Positions 1 through 8,789 of a stretch of DNA of 64,000 nt are shown here, in pieces. The notes under the pieces are model-generated. The model ran no database searches. It was not told where the DNA came from and saw only the letters and a program-made list of their open reading frames with translations. Within the stretch, counting starts at the first letter, position 1. Each line of letters opens with the position of its first letter. Source of the DNA: Blautia sp900556555. GTDB taxonomy: Bacteria; Bacillota; Clostridia; Lachnospirales; Lachnospiraceae. The translations under genes and the position numbers were made by a program. Location of the stretch: the NCBI GenBank assembly GCA_964250615.1, contig CAXUGM010000009.1; one strand, 5' to 3'.

Positions 1-911
1 ATTTCCTGAATATGTATGAATTGGCGGATGAAAATTATGTGATTTACACTCATTATGGAGAACAGGGAGAATTTTTGCTGACCCTGTTCTGTGTAAATCC
101 CAGGAGGAACCTTCAGGAGTGCCTGAATAAAGGAAAAAGTACCGTGTTTTTTTCCGGTACATTTCTTCCGCTTCCTTATTACCGTTCTCTGTTCAGCATG
201 CGCAAGGATGATTATGCCATCTGTGCAAGTTCCCCTTTTCCAAGGGAAAATTTAAAGCTGCTGGTAGCCAGGGATGTGAGCAGTAAATATACCAGGAGAG
301 ATGCCGGGGAATATGAAAAAATGGCGGAATATATCGTTCAGCTTCTTCTTGGAAAAAGGGGCAATTATCTGGTGTTTTTTCCATCTTACCGTATGATGGA
401 GGATATCTGCCAGGTGGTGGAAGAGAAAATCGAAAATTCCAAAGCAAAGGTGCGTTATGTGTATCAGACCCCTTCCATGACAGAACAGGAAAGAGAAGAC
501 TTCCTGGAGCAGTTTCAGGAAGATGGGGAGGAGACGCTGGCCGGTTTTTGTGTCATGGGTGGAATCTTCTCAGAAGGAATTGATCTGGCGGGAAAGAAAT
601 TAATCGGAGCTGCTGTTGTGGGAACCGGCCTTCCACAGATTGGAAGCGAGAGGGAAATCCTGAAGGAATATTATGATGAAAAGGCAAATATGGGATTTTC
701 CTATGCGTACCGGTATCCGGGTATGAATAAGGTGCTTCAGGCAGCAGGAAGAGTCATCAGGACTAAGACGGACAGAGGGATTGTGCTACTTTTAGATGAG
801 CGTTTTTTACAGCGGGCATATCAGGAATTGTTTCCGGCAGAATGGCAGGGATATGAGGTCTGTACGGTGGCTCAGGTGGAGGAAAAGATCGGGCAGTTCT
901 GGAATTCATAG
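1..911 (+). CDS. ATP-dependent DNA helicase, DinG/Rad3 type (C-terminal part)
   Basis: The reading frame is open from the first bases, so this is the 3' part of a gene that starts outside the window. About 300 residues are visible and correspond to the HELICc2 half of XPD/DinG-like superfamily 2 helicases. The stretch GIFSEGIDLAGKKL and the later QAAGRVIRTKTDRG (motif VI, with its arginines) are the typical C-terminal helicase motifs, followed by LLLDERF. Such enzymes unwind DNA or R-loops using ATP. The Walker A, Walker B and possible Fe-S regions lie upstream and cannot be checked. The stop codon is TAG at 909-911, and ridA follows 70 bp later on the same strand. Confidence 0.85.
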   Translation, partial: FLNMYELADENYVIYTHYGEQGEFLLTLFCVNPRRNLQECLNKGKSTVFFSGTFLPLPYYRSLFSMRKDDYAICASSPFPRENLKLLVARDVSSKYTRRDAGEYEKMAEYIVQLLLGKRGNYLVFFPSYRMMEDICQVVEEKIENSKAKVRYVYQTPSMTEQEREDFLEQFQEDGEETLAGFCVMGGIFSEGIDLAGKKLIGAAVVGTGLPQIGSEREILKEYYDEKANMGFSYAYRYPGMNKVLQAAGRVIRTKTDRGIVLLLDERFLQRAYQELFPAEWQGYEVCTVAQVEEKIGQFWNS

Positions 912-980
912 TACAGGGGCTTGCCTTAGGCTTTTTGGTGTACTATAATGAGTGGGAAAGAAATCCAGGAGGAGTGCATT

Positions 981-1355
981 ATGAAAGTGATCAGTACAGA
1001 AAAAGCACCAGCAGCAATCGGACCATATTCCCAGGCAATGGTGATCAAGGGCGTTCTTTTTACATCAGGACAGATTCCTTTAAATCCACAGACAGGAGAA
1101 ATTCAGGGAACTACCATTGAAGAGCAGGCAGAGCAGGTGATGAAAAACCTGGGAGCTGTCCTGGAGGCAGCAGGAAGCAGCTATGAAAAAGCCATTAAGA
1201 CTACCTGCTTTTTGGCAGATATGGGAGATTTCGCTGCCTTCAATGAAGTGTATGGAAAATATTTTACCGGCAAACCGGCCCGTTCCTGCGTGGCTGTGAA
1301 AACATTGCCAAAGAATGTGCTTTGCGAAGTGGAAGTAATCGCAGAAGCAGAATAA
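981..1355 (+). CDS. ridA: RidA family enamine/imine deaminase
   Basis: A 124-residue protein matching the RidA/YjgF/UK114 family throughout. The opening is ISTEKAPAAIGPYSQA, and the C-terminal part has GKPARSCVAVKTLPKNVLCEVEVIA, in which the conserved arginine that binds the substrate carboxylate is present. These small trimeric cytosolic enzymes hydrolyse reactive 2-aminoacrylate-type enamines from PLP enzymes to keto acids and ammonia. I chose the ATG at 981 because AGGAGG lies 7-8 bases upstream and the protein then begins like its relatives. An upstream in-frame ATG at 948 would add 11 residues unlike the family. It is convergent with the LysR gene. Confidence 0.92.
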   Translation: MKVISTEKAPAAIGPYSQAMVIKGVLFTSGQIPLNPQTGEIQGTTIEEQAEQVMKNLGAVLEAAGSSYEKAIKTTCFLADMGDFAAFNEVYGKYFTGKPARSCVAVKTLPKNVLCEVEVIAEAE

Positions 1356-1365
1356 GACTAAGAAT

Positions 1366-1405
1366 AAAGAGAGGCTGTGATGGAATTTTGTTACGGCTTC
1401 TCTTT
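1366..1405. terminator. Bidirectional terminator between ridA and the LysR gene
   Basis: AAAGAGAGGCTGT (1366-1378) pairs with ACGGCTTCTCTTT (1393-1405), with G-U wobbles. A T-rich run follows on the plus strand. It sits between two convergent genes. Confidence 0.6.
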
Positions 1406-1410
1406 TGTTT

Positions 1411-2301
1411 TTAAAGCTGTATGTCCGGCAGCAGATAGCGGAGAAATTTCTCACAGGCCGGAGAGGACAGAAGCTGGGACTGATAGGCAAGAATCAGTTT
1501 TCTGGAAGGGATGGATTCCCTGATCTGTAAGGGATAAAATTCTTTTTGGCGGTGTTTTAATACATAATCAGGAACAACCGTGATTCCGAGTCCTATGTGG
1601 GCAAAATCAAGCAGCAGATCATTACTGGAAAGCTCTGCTTCAGGAGTCAGAGACAGTCCGTTCTTCACAAAAAGCTGATGAAGAAATTCACTGGTAGTGC
1701 TGGTCTTATCCAGCATGAGAATGGGGTATTTGGTTAATTCCCGTAAGGATAATATCTGTTCTTCCAGGTCGAAGAATTTTTTGCCTGCCACAAAAATATC
1801 CTGAAATTCCTGAATGACATAGGAGGTATCTTTTTCTGTTAAATAAGAGTTGGGACTATTTGCAACAATAAAGTCCACCTTATTATTGTGAAGAAGAGAC
1901 ACACAATCCTTGGAGGTGGCATTGGTGACTTTTATATGGATATTTGGGAATTCCTGATGAAAGCGCTGGAAGTAGGGAACCAGAAAATAGCGGCAGATGG
2001 TGTCGCTGGCACCAATGCGCAAAGGAGCTTCCAGGGAAGGGGAATTCAAAACCTGGTTTTCTCCTTCATATAAAAGGTTCACCGCTGGTTCTACATGGCG
2101 AAGAAGAGATTCTCCTTCCGGGGTCAGGGTGACTTTTTTTGTGCTCCGGTGAAAGAGGGGATGCCCCAGTTTTTGTTCCAGGGATTTCACAGACTGGCTT
2201 ACCGCAGACTGGGAGATATAGAGTTGACGGGATGCTTCAGAGAAGCTAAGAGTCGTGGCAACATGATAAAATACTTTATAAAGTTCGAAACTGATATCCA
2301 T
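1411..2301 (-). CDS. LysR family transcriptional regulator
   Basis: A 296-residue protein of normal LTTR length. Residues 1-65 form the winged helix-turn-helix (FSEASRQLYISQSAVSQSVKSL region), followed by the linker helix and a two-lobed periplasmic-binding-protein-like effector domain from about residue 90. It is transcribed away from purL across a 192-bp AT-rich gap, where LTTRs usually bind to control themselves and the divergent gene. No effector can be named. Control of purL, ridA or a remote target are all possible, and nothing in the sequence decides between them. The ATG at 2301 gives the canonical N-terminus. Confidence 0.9.
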   Translation of the reverse strand: MDISFELYKVFYHVATTLSFSEASRQLYISQSAVSQSVKSLEQKLGHPLFHRSTKKVTLTPEGESLLRHVEPAVNLLYEGENQVLNSPSLEAPLRIGASDTICRYFLVPYFQRFHQEFPNIHIKVTNATSKDCVSLLHNNKVDFIVANSPNSYLTEKDTSYVIQEFQDIFVAGKKFFDLEEQILSLRELTKYPILMLDKTSTTSEFLHQLFVKNGLSLTPEAELSSNDLLLDFAHIGLGITVVPDYVLKHRQKEFYPLQIRESIPSRKLILAYQSQLLSSPACEKFLRYLLPDIQL

Positions 2302-2493
2302 AGATGTTTCCTTTCTAAGTGTTCTTATTTAAACTATAAGAGAAGTCTGGTAAGAAGTCAATAAATATATTAGGTATAATTATATAAAATATTAGTCATA
2401 TTAATTTTACTTATAAAGAAACATGTGTTAAACTGTTCATATAAATGGTAAAAAGAAAAAGCCAATGCCCCGGGAGGGCAGAAAGGAGCCGGA

Positions 2494-5400
2494 ATGAGCA
2501 GCGTAAGACGTGTCTATGTTGAAAAAAAACCAGATTTCGCAGTGCAGGCGAAAGAATTAAAACATGAAATCGAAGGCTATTTAGGAATTCAGGACGTAGA
2601 AGCAGTACGTGTACTGATCCGTTATGATGTAGAGAATATCTCAGATGAGATTTTTGAGAAAGCATGTAATTGTGTGTTCTCTGAACCTCCAGTAGATGTA
2701 TTATTTAAAGAAACATTTGAAAAGAAGGAAGGTTCTAAAGTATTTTCTGTAGAATATCTTCCAGGACAGTTTGACCAGAGAGCAGATTCAGCGGTACAGT
2801 GCGTACAGTTTTTAAAAGAAGATGAGAATCCGATTATCCGCTCTGCAACTACCTATGTGATTGAAGGAAATGTTTCTGAGGAAGAGCTGGAAGCGATTAA
2901 AGCACATTGCATCAACCCGGTAGATTCCAGAGAAGCAGACGCTGTAAAACCAGAAACATTGGTAACATACTTTGAAGAACCAGAAGATGTAAAGATTTTT
3001 GAAGGTTTTGCTGATATGCCAGAAGCTGACCTTAAAGAACTGTATACTTCTTTAAATCTTGCTATGACCTTTAAAGATTTCCTTCACATTCAGAATTATT
3101 ATAAAAACGAAGAAAAACGTGATCCATCCATGACCGAAATTCGTGTTCTGGATACATACTGGTCTGATCATTGCCGTCATACAACATTCTCCACAGAGTT
3201 AAAGAATGTTACTTTTGGAGATGGCGATTACAAAGAACCAATCGTAAAAACATACGAAAAATATCTGGCTGACCGTCAGGTAATCTATAAAGACAGAGAT
3301 GACAAGTTTGTCTGCCTGATGGACCTGGCTCTCATGGCTATGAAGAAATTAAAAGCAGAAGGCAAACTTCAGGATCAGGAAGAGTCTGATGAAATCAATG
3401 CATGCTCTATCGTTGTTCCTGTTGATGTAGACGGAAAAGAAGAAGAATGGCTTATTAACTTCAAAAACGAGACTCATAACCACCCAACAGAGATTGAACC
3501 ATTTGGTGGTGCTGCAACATGTCTTGGCGGAGCTATCCGTGACCCGCTTTCCGGACGTACCTATGTTTACCAGGCTATGCGTGTGACAGGTGCTGCTGAC
3601 CCAACTGTTTCTGTAAAAGAAACTATGAAAGGTAAATTACCTCAGAAGAAACTGGTTCGTGGTGCTGCTCATGGATATTCTTCCTACGGTAACCAGATTG
3701 GTCTTGCAACAGGATATGTAAAAGAAATTTATCATCCAAACTACGTTGCAAAACGTATGGAAATTGGTGCGGTATTAGGTGCTGCTCCAAGAAGAGCGGT
3801 AATCAGAGAAAACTCGGATCCAGGTGATATCATTATCTTATTAGGCGGACGTACCGGACGTGACGGCTGCGGCGGTGCTACTGGTTCTTCCAAGGTTCAT
3901 ACAGAAGAATCTATTGAAACCTGCGGTGCAGAAGTGCAGAAAGGTAATGCACCTACAGAAAGAAAGATTCAGAGACTGTTCAGAAGAGAAGAAGTAAGTT
4001 GCATTATCAAAAAGTGTAATGACTTTGGTGCTGGCGGTGTTTCTGTTGCAATCGGCGAACTTGCAGCTGGTCTGAAAATTGATCTGGATAAGGTTCCGAA
4101 GAAATATGCTGGTCTTGACGGAACAGAAATCGCTATTTCTGAGTCTCAGGAGCGTATGGCTGTTGTCATTGATCCAAAAGATGTAGATAAATTCTTAGGA
4201 TATGCCAAAGAAGAAAACTTAGAAGCAATTCCAGTTGCTGTTGTCACAGAATCTCCAAGACTGGTGATGAACTGGAGAGGAAAAACCATCGTAGATTTAT
4301 CCAGAGCATTCTTAGATACCAACGGTGCTCATCAGGAGACTGATGTGTTCGTAGATATTCCAAACAAAGAAGGAAATGTTCTGGACCGTGCAAAAGTTTG
4401 TGATGTAAAAGAACGCTGGTTAAAAACACTGGCTGACTTAAATACCTGTTCCCAGAAAGGCTTGGTAGAAATGTTTGACGGTTCTATCGGAGCAGGAAGT
4501 GTATTTATGCCATATGGTGGTAAATATCAGATGACAGAAACACAGACTATGGTAGCGAAAGTGCCTGTATTAAATGGAAAAACAGAAACTGTTACCATGA
4601 TGAGCTATGGTTTTGACCCATATCTGTCAAGCTGGAGCCCATATCACGGAGCTGTTTATGCAGTGACAGAATCTGTGGCAAGAATCGTAGCTGCTGGTGG
4701 TGATTACAGCAAGATCCGCTTCACCTTCCAGGAATATTTCAGAAGAATGACAGAAGACCCAAGCCGCTGGAGCCAGCCATTTGCAGCACTTCTTGGTGCA
4801 TACGCAGCACAGCTTGGATTCGGACTTCCATCTATCGGCGGAAAGGATTCCATGTCAGGAACCTTTAATGAGATTGATGTACCTCCTACACTGGTATCCT
4901 TCGCAGTGGATGTGGCAAAACAGAAAGATGTAATTACCCCTGAACTGAAAAAAGCAGGAAGCAAATTAGTATGGCTGCGTTTACCAAAAGCAGAGTATGA
5001 CTTACCGGATTTCGAAGCATTAAAAGAACAGTATGCAAAACTGCATGAAGATATTCAGGCGGGAAGAGTTATTTCTGCTTATGCATTAGACCGTCAGGGT
5101 ATTGCTGCCGCAGTTTCTAAGATGGCATTTGGTAACCAGCGTGGTGTGAAGATTGAACATAATGTAGATGAGAGAGACCTGTTTACAGCAGGATTTGGCG
5201 ATATTATCTGCGAAGTAAAACACGATAAAGTCGGAGAACTGGCAATGACATACACTGTAATCGGTGAAGTCTTAGAAGAGCCTGTTCTGACTTATAAAGA
5301 TATGTCTATTTCTATGGCAGAGGCTCTGGAAACATGGAAAGCACCTCTTGAGAAGGTGTTCAAGACACGTTCCGGTTCTGAGACAGATGATGCAACTAAG

Positions 5401-6258
5401 AATATGGACAAGGGTGTATATGATACAAAAGAGATTCATATTTGTTCTCATAAGATTGCACAGCCTACTGTATTTATTCCGGTATTCCCGGGAACGAACT
5501 GTGAATATGACAGCACAAAAGCATTTGAACGTGCCGGTGCAAAAGTCATCACAAAAGTATTTAAAAACCTGGATGCAGCAGACATTCGTGATTCTGTAGA
5601 AACCTTTGAAAAAGCAATTGATCAGGCTCAGATGATCATGTTCCCAGGTGGTTTCTCCGCAGGTGACGAACCGGATGGTTCTGCGAAATTCTTTGCTACT
5701 GCATTCCAAAATGCAAAGATTAAAGAAGCAGTTATGCGCCTCTTAAATGAAAGAGATGGTCTCGCACTTGGTATCTGTAATGGTTTCCAGGCTCTGATTA
5801 AACTTGGATTAGTTCCATACGGTGAAATCGTAGGTCAGACAGAACAGTCTCCTACACTGACATTCAATACAATTGGACGTCATATTTCCAAGATGGTTTA
5901 TACAAAAGTAGTAACAAATAAATCCCCATGGCTGCAGAAAGCAGAACTTGGCAAGGTTTACACAAACCCAGCTTCTCATGGTGAAGGTAGATTTGTCGCT
6001 AACGAAGAATGGCTGAAGAAACTGTTTGAAAACGGTCAGGTTGCTACACAGTACTGTGATCTCAACGGAAATATCACAATGGATGAAGAGTGGAACGTCA
6101 ACGGTTCCTACTGTGCAATCGAAGGTATCACAAGCCCGGATGGCCGTGTACTTGGTAAGATGGCTCACTCTGAAAGACGTGGAGATGGCGTTGCCATGAA
6201 TATCTACGGAGAACAGGATATTAAGATTTTCGAATCTGGTGTGGAATATTTTAAATAA
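2494..6258 (+). CDS. purL: Phosphoribosylformylglycinamidine synthase, single-chain
   Basis: A 1254-residue FGAM synthase that converts FGAR, glutamine and ATP to FGAM in purine synthesis. It is the large single-polypeptide form rather than the PurL/PurQ/PurS split form usual in Bacillus. An N-terminal region precedes two AIR-synthetase-like halves, where motifs such as FKNETHNHPTEIEPFGG and DFGAGGVSVAIGEL are visible. A class I glutamine amidotransferase domain occupies roughly the last 260 residues. Its nucleophile is the cysteine in LGICNGFQ (about residue 1095), with a late HGEGRF segment. AAAGGAG lies 5 bases before the ATG. No purine riboswitch was recognised in the 192-bp leader. The gene stands alone, without other pur genes. 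Confidence 0.97.
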   Translation: MSSVRRVYVEKKPDFAVQAKELKHEIEGYLGIQDVEAVRVLIRYDVENISDEIFEKACNCVFSEPPVDVLFKETFEKKEGSKVFSVEYLPGQFDQRADSAVQCVQFLKEDENPIIRSATTYVIEGNVSEEELEAIKAHCINPVDSREADAVKPETLVTYFEEPEDVKIFEGFADMPEADLKELYTSLNLAMTFKDFLHIQNYYKNEEKRDPSMTEIRVLDTYWSDHCRHTTFSTELKNVTFGDGDYKEPIVKTYEKYLADRQVIYKDRDDKFVCLMDLALMAMKKLKAEGKLQDQEESDEINACSIVVPVDVDGKEEEWLINFKNETHNHPTEIEPFGGAATCLGGAIRDPLSGRTYVYQAMRVTGAADPTVSVKETMKGKLPQKKLVRGAAHGYSSYGNQIGLATGYVKEIYHPNYVAKRMEIGAVLGAAPRRAVIRENSDPGDIIILLGGRTGRDGCGGATGSSKVHTEESIETCGAEVQKGNAPTERKIQRLFRREEVSCIIKKCNDFGAGGVSVAIGELAAGLKIDLDKVPKKYAGLDGTEIAISESQERMAVVIDPKDVDKFLGYAKEENLEAIPVAVVTESPRLVMNWRGKTIVDLSRAFLDTNGAHQETDVFVDIPNKEGNVLDRAKVCDVKERWLKTLADLNTCSQKGLVEMFDGSIGAGSVFMPYGGKYQMTETQTMVAKVPVLNGKTETVTMMSYGFDPYLSSWSPYHGAVYAVTESVARIVAAGGDYSKIRFTFQEYFRRMTEDPSRWSQPFAALLGAYAAQLGFGLPSIGGKDSMSGTFNEIDVPPTLVSFAVDVAKQKDVITPELKKAGSKLVWLRLPKAEYDLPDFEALKEQYAKLHEDIQAGRVISAYALDRQGIAAAVSKMAFGNQRGVKIEHNVDERDLFTAGFGDIICEVKHDKVGELAMTYTVIGEVLEEPVLTYKDMSISMAEALETWKAPLEKVFKTRSGSETDDATKNMDKGVYDTKEIHICSHKIAQPTVFIPVFPGTNCEYDSTKAFERAGAKVITKVFKNLDAADIRDSVETFEKAIDQAQMIMFPGGFSAGDEPDGSAKFFATAFQNAKIKEAVMRLLNERDGLALGICNGFQALIKLGLVPYGEIVGQTEQSPTLTFNTIGRHISKMVYTKVVTNKSPWLQKAELGKVYTNPASHGEGRFVANEEWLKKLFENGQVATQYCDLNGNITMDEEWNVNGSYCAIEGITSPDGRVLGKMAHSERRGDGVAMNIYGEQDIKIFESGVEYFK

Positions 6259-6273
6259 ACGATAAAATTTGAA

Positions 6274-6302
6274 GGTGCAGTTGCCAGAGTGGTGACTGCA
6301 TC
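6274..6302 (+). terminator. Candidate terminator after purL
   Basis: A stem GGTGCAGT/ACTGCATC with a loop of about 13 bases lies 16 bp after the purL stop, followed by TTTGTTAG, a weak T-tract. Another short dyad, TTCAGAC (6371-6377)/GTCTGAA (6400-6406), followed by T6, lies further on in the same 223-bp gap. Confidence 0.4.
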
Positions 6303-6481
6303 TTTGTTAGTAGAAAATAGCACTTGTATCTGTAAAACAAAGATGATAATATATTTTTATACATCATTTGTTCAGACTAAGAAACTTATATACTCATATG
6401 TCTGAATGTCTTTTTTCTATAGCTTCTTTTCTGAAGCGGTATTTCAAAAACATAAAACAAAATAAAGTAAACAGGGGGTAA

Positions 6482-7549
6482 ATGTTTATGGACACTTTAC
6501 TGAAAACGTATTTTCCCATCATCCGCACAAGAGAAGAAGTGCTGGATCTGATCGGAGAGAAGGAGAAACTAACAAATCTGTTTGAGAGCTGGAGTGAAGA
6601 ACAGCAGGAGGAGTTCCTGGATTTTTGTACAGGGGTAAAAGGTGTGAAGATGCTGTATGATTCCTTTTTTAAAGAAATCTTCAACCCGGAATATCATGCA
6701 GAAAGATTGGAAGAGTTGTTAAGCCTTTTGTTGGGGACAAAAATCCGCATCAAACAGATTTTACCAAATGATTCTGTCCGTTTGGCAGATGAATATACAC
6801 TGCTGATTACAGACATTGTAATAGAGACAGAAGATGGAAGGATTGCAAATCTGGAGATACAGAAGATTGGTTATGCCTTTCCTGGCCAGCGGACAGCATG
6901 TTATTCCGCAGACTTGCTGCTGAGGCAGTATAAGAGAGTGAAAGACAGAAAACGTAGGGAAAACAAAAAGTTTAATTACAGGGATTTAAAGAAGGTATAT
7001 ACCATCGTTTTATTTGAGAAAAGCACCAGGGAATTCCATGAGATTCCAGACAAATATCTCCATTATGGGGAGCACACCTATGATACGGGATTAAAGCTGG
7101 AAACACTCCAGAAAAGCGTATTGGTAGCTCTTGACATTTTCCAGAAAAATATAGAAAATAGGTCTATAGAGAACAAGCTGGAGGCCTGGTTACTGCTGCT
7201 TAGCAGTGACGAGCCGGAACGGATCCTGGAGCTTTTGGAAAAGTATCCAGAGTTTCGTGAAATCTATGAAGAAGTGTACCAGATGTGCAGAAATGTGGAG
7301 GATATTATGAGTTTATTTTCAAAAGAGCTGGAGGAAATGGACCGGAACACAGTGAGCTATATGATTGAAGAATTGGAGGCAGAGGTAAAGGCAGCAGAGG
7401 AAAGGGCGGAACAGGAAAGACAGGAGAGAGAAGTAGCGGAAGAAAGAGCGAAACAGGAATTGGAAGAACGAGAAAGACAAATTGAAGAATTGAAAGAAAA
7501 AATGAAATTTTTAACAGCACAGCTGGAGGCTGTAGTAAAAACAGATTAA
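6482..7549 (+). CDS. Rpn family recombination-promoting nuclease/putative transposase
   Basis: A 355-residue protein of the Rpn/PD-(D/E)XK group (transposase_31-like). The middle part carries YDSFFKEIFNPEYHAERLEELLSLLL and, near residue 120, VIETEDGRIANLEIQKIGY, in which the Asp...Glu-x-Gln pattern fits the nuclease core. The C-terminal 60-70 residues are almost entirely Glu/Arg/Ala/Lys heptads (EERAEQERQEREVAEERAKQ) and should form a coiled coil. Rpn proteins promote recA-independent recombination in E. coli and some relatives act in phage defence; the role here is unknown. The ATG at 6482 follows CAGGGGG closely; an ATG two codons later (6488) has better spacing. Confidence 0.8.
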   Translation: MFMDTLLKTYFPIIRTREEVLDLIGEKEKLTNLFESWSEEQQEEFLDFCTGVKGVKMLYDSFFKEIFNPEYHAERLEELLSLLLGTKIRIKQILPNDSVRLADEYTLLITDIVIETEDGRIANLEIQKIGYAFPGQRTACYSADLLLRQYKRVKDRKRRENKKFNYRDLKKVYTIVLFEKSTREFHEIPDKYLHYGEHTYDTGLKLETLQKSVLVALDIFQKNIENRSIENKLEAWLLLLSSDEPERILELLEKYPEFREIYEEVYQMCRNVEDIMSLFSKELEEMDRNTVSYMIEELEAEVKAAEERAEQERQEREVAEERAKQELEERERQIEELKEKMKFLTAQLEAVVKTD

Positions 7550-7598
7550 AAAAGTGGAGGGAGCGACCGGATGGATACCAGCCGCCCCTCCACCTTTT
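7550..7598. terminator. Bidirectional terminator between convergent genes
   Basis: AAAAGTGGAGGG (7550-7561) pairs with the CCTCCACCTTTT run (7587-7598). A-runs and T-runs on the outer sides make it usable from both strands. It serves the Rpn gene and the FUSC-like gene. Confidence 0.75.
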
Positions 7599-8658
7599 AT
7601 GCGGTTTTAGGGGAAGTGTTTTTCATAAATCGACTTACACAGTTATCAAAGAATTTGTAAAAAAACTGTCCGTACAGGCTTCCGAAGATGTTGTGTATAA
7701 TACGGAAGAAAATGGCACCTTCCAGTCCAATGAGCCCAGTGGCCACGGCCATAGCTCCAAAAGAATTAAAAAGAGACTGCCATCCATAGGTAGCAGACAA
7801 TCCAACCCCGATACCACCGATAATTCCGGCATAAGAAAGAAAAGAAGGTGGAAGCATGATATAAAGGGCCAGGAAAACGATACCGCCTAAAAGATTTCCT
7901 GGAATCCTTCCCTTGGTTCTTCCTTTGGCATCTTTTTCAAAAGGAAGGATTACCGACATGGCAGCAATACCTGCCCACATAGAACGGGGAAGATGGAGAA
8001 GTTCTACTGCGCACATAATGGAAGCAACACCCAGTGCAAGTGCAATCTGCCATTTGGTTCTGGAAGAATGAAGGCTGAATTCTTTGAAGAAATCCTTGAT
8101 AGTCCGTTTGTAGCTGCGGTTTCTGTGTCCACGGTAAAATACGATCATGGTGGCAACAGCACCGAGAAGAAGTCCAATGCTTCGCATAGCAAAGGTTTTT
8201 CCGGTAGCATCGTATCCATATAAAAGCAAATATCCAAGGACTACAGTAGACTGATTGGACATGAGCATGTTATGGCAGCTTAAAAATGTCAGAAGAAAGA
8301 TACAGCCTATATTCATGAACATTCCGCCAACAGGACCGAAAGAATTGGCTAATCTTGGGCCAGTCATAAGTATTGCAAAAATGATACCCATGACAGCAAG
8401 GGAGTGTTTTGTGCATATACCAAAATCTGCGTTTTTAAAGACCATTAGGAATAATAAAAGTACCACGCCGGCAATGCTGTTATCATTTCCGAATATTGCA
8501 CTGAACCCCATTACAAAGGCCATGCAAAAAGCCATAGTGATTGTAATTTTAGCAAGATAAATCCAAGTATGACGGATTTTTTCCCGGTTTGTTGCGGAAT
8601 TCCGTATGAGTGCTTTGGAGCCTGCCTGATTTAACTGAAGTTCCTGATAAAATGTCAT
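7597..8658 (-). CDS. FUSC-like (aromatic acid exporter type) membrane protein
   Basis: A 353-residue integral membrane protein with two hydrophobic blocks (about residues 35-175 and 200-340). They are separated by a basic cytoplasmic stretch near residues 178-200 (RGHRNRSYKRTIKDFFKEF). The second block holds the FUSC-type segment WAGIAAMSVILPFEKDAKGR followed by GRIPGNLLGG. The family resembles half-size fusaric acid/aromatic acid exporters, but the substrate is unknown. It lies downstream of citXG on the same strand, separated by a strong terminator, so it is probably transcribed separately. ATG at 8658 follows GAAAGGACG. Confidence 0.75.
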   Translation of the reverse strand: MTFYQELQLNQAGSKALIRNSATNREKIRHTWIYLAKITITMAFCMAFVMGFSAIFGNDNSIAGVVLLLFLMVFKNADFGICTKHSLAVMGIIFAILMTGPRLANSFGPVGGMFMNIGCIFLLTFLSCHNMLMSNQSTVVLGYLLLYGYDATGKTFAMRSIGLLLGAVATMIVFYRGHRNRSYKRTIKDFFKEFSLHSSRTKWQIALALGVASIMCAVELLHLPRSMWAGIAAMSVILPFEKDAKGRTKGRIPGNLLGGIVFLALYIMLPPSFLSYAGIIGGIGVGLSATYGWQSLFNSFGAMAVATGLIGLEGAIFFRIIHNIFGSLYGQFFYKFFDNCVSRFMKNTSPKTA

Positions 8659-8730
8659 AAAATCGTCCTTTCAATTTTGTTTAGTAATGGGGGATTATAG
8701 CATTGACTTTCATTGATGTCAAATAAAAAA

Positions 8731-8776
8731 ACTATAAACTGTCAAAGAGTAGGGAGATGTTTTGACAGTTTATAGT
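8731..8776 (-). terminator. Rho-independent terminator of the citC-citXG operon
   Basis: A perfect 16-bp stem: ACTATAAACTGTCAAA (8731-8746) against its complement up to 8776. On the minus strand the stem is followed by a T7 run. It lies 13 bp beyond the citXG stop codon. Confidence 0.85.
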
Positions 8777-8789
8777 TATGAATGTATAG

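Noticed and set aside
935..1120. Short plus-strand frame overlapping the start of ridA
   Set aside because: Out-of-frame shadow of ridA; its sequence resembles nothing known and ridA has the proper start signal.
2302..2493. Purine riboswitch upstream of purL
   Set aside because: No three-way-junction core or loop-loop motifs; only a short GC-rich hairpin near the ribosome site.
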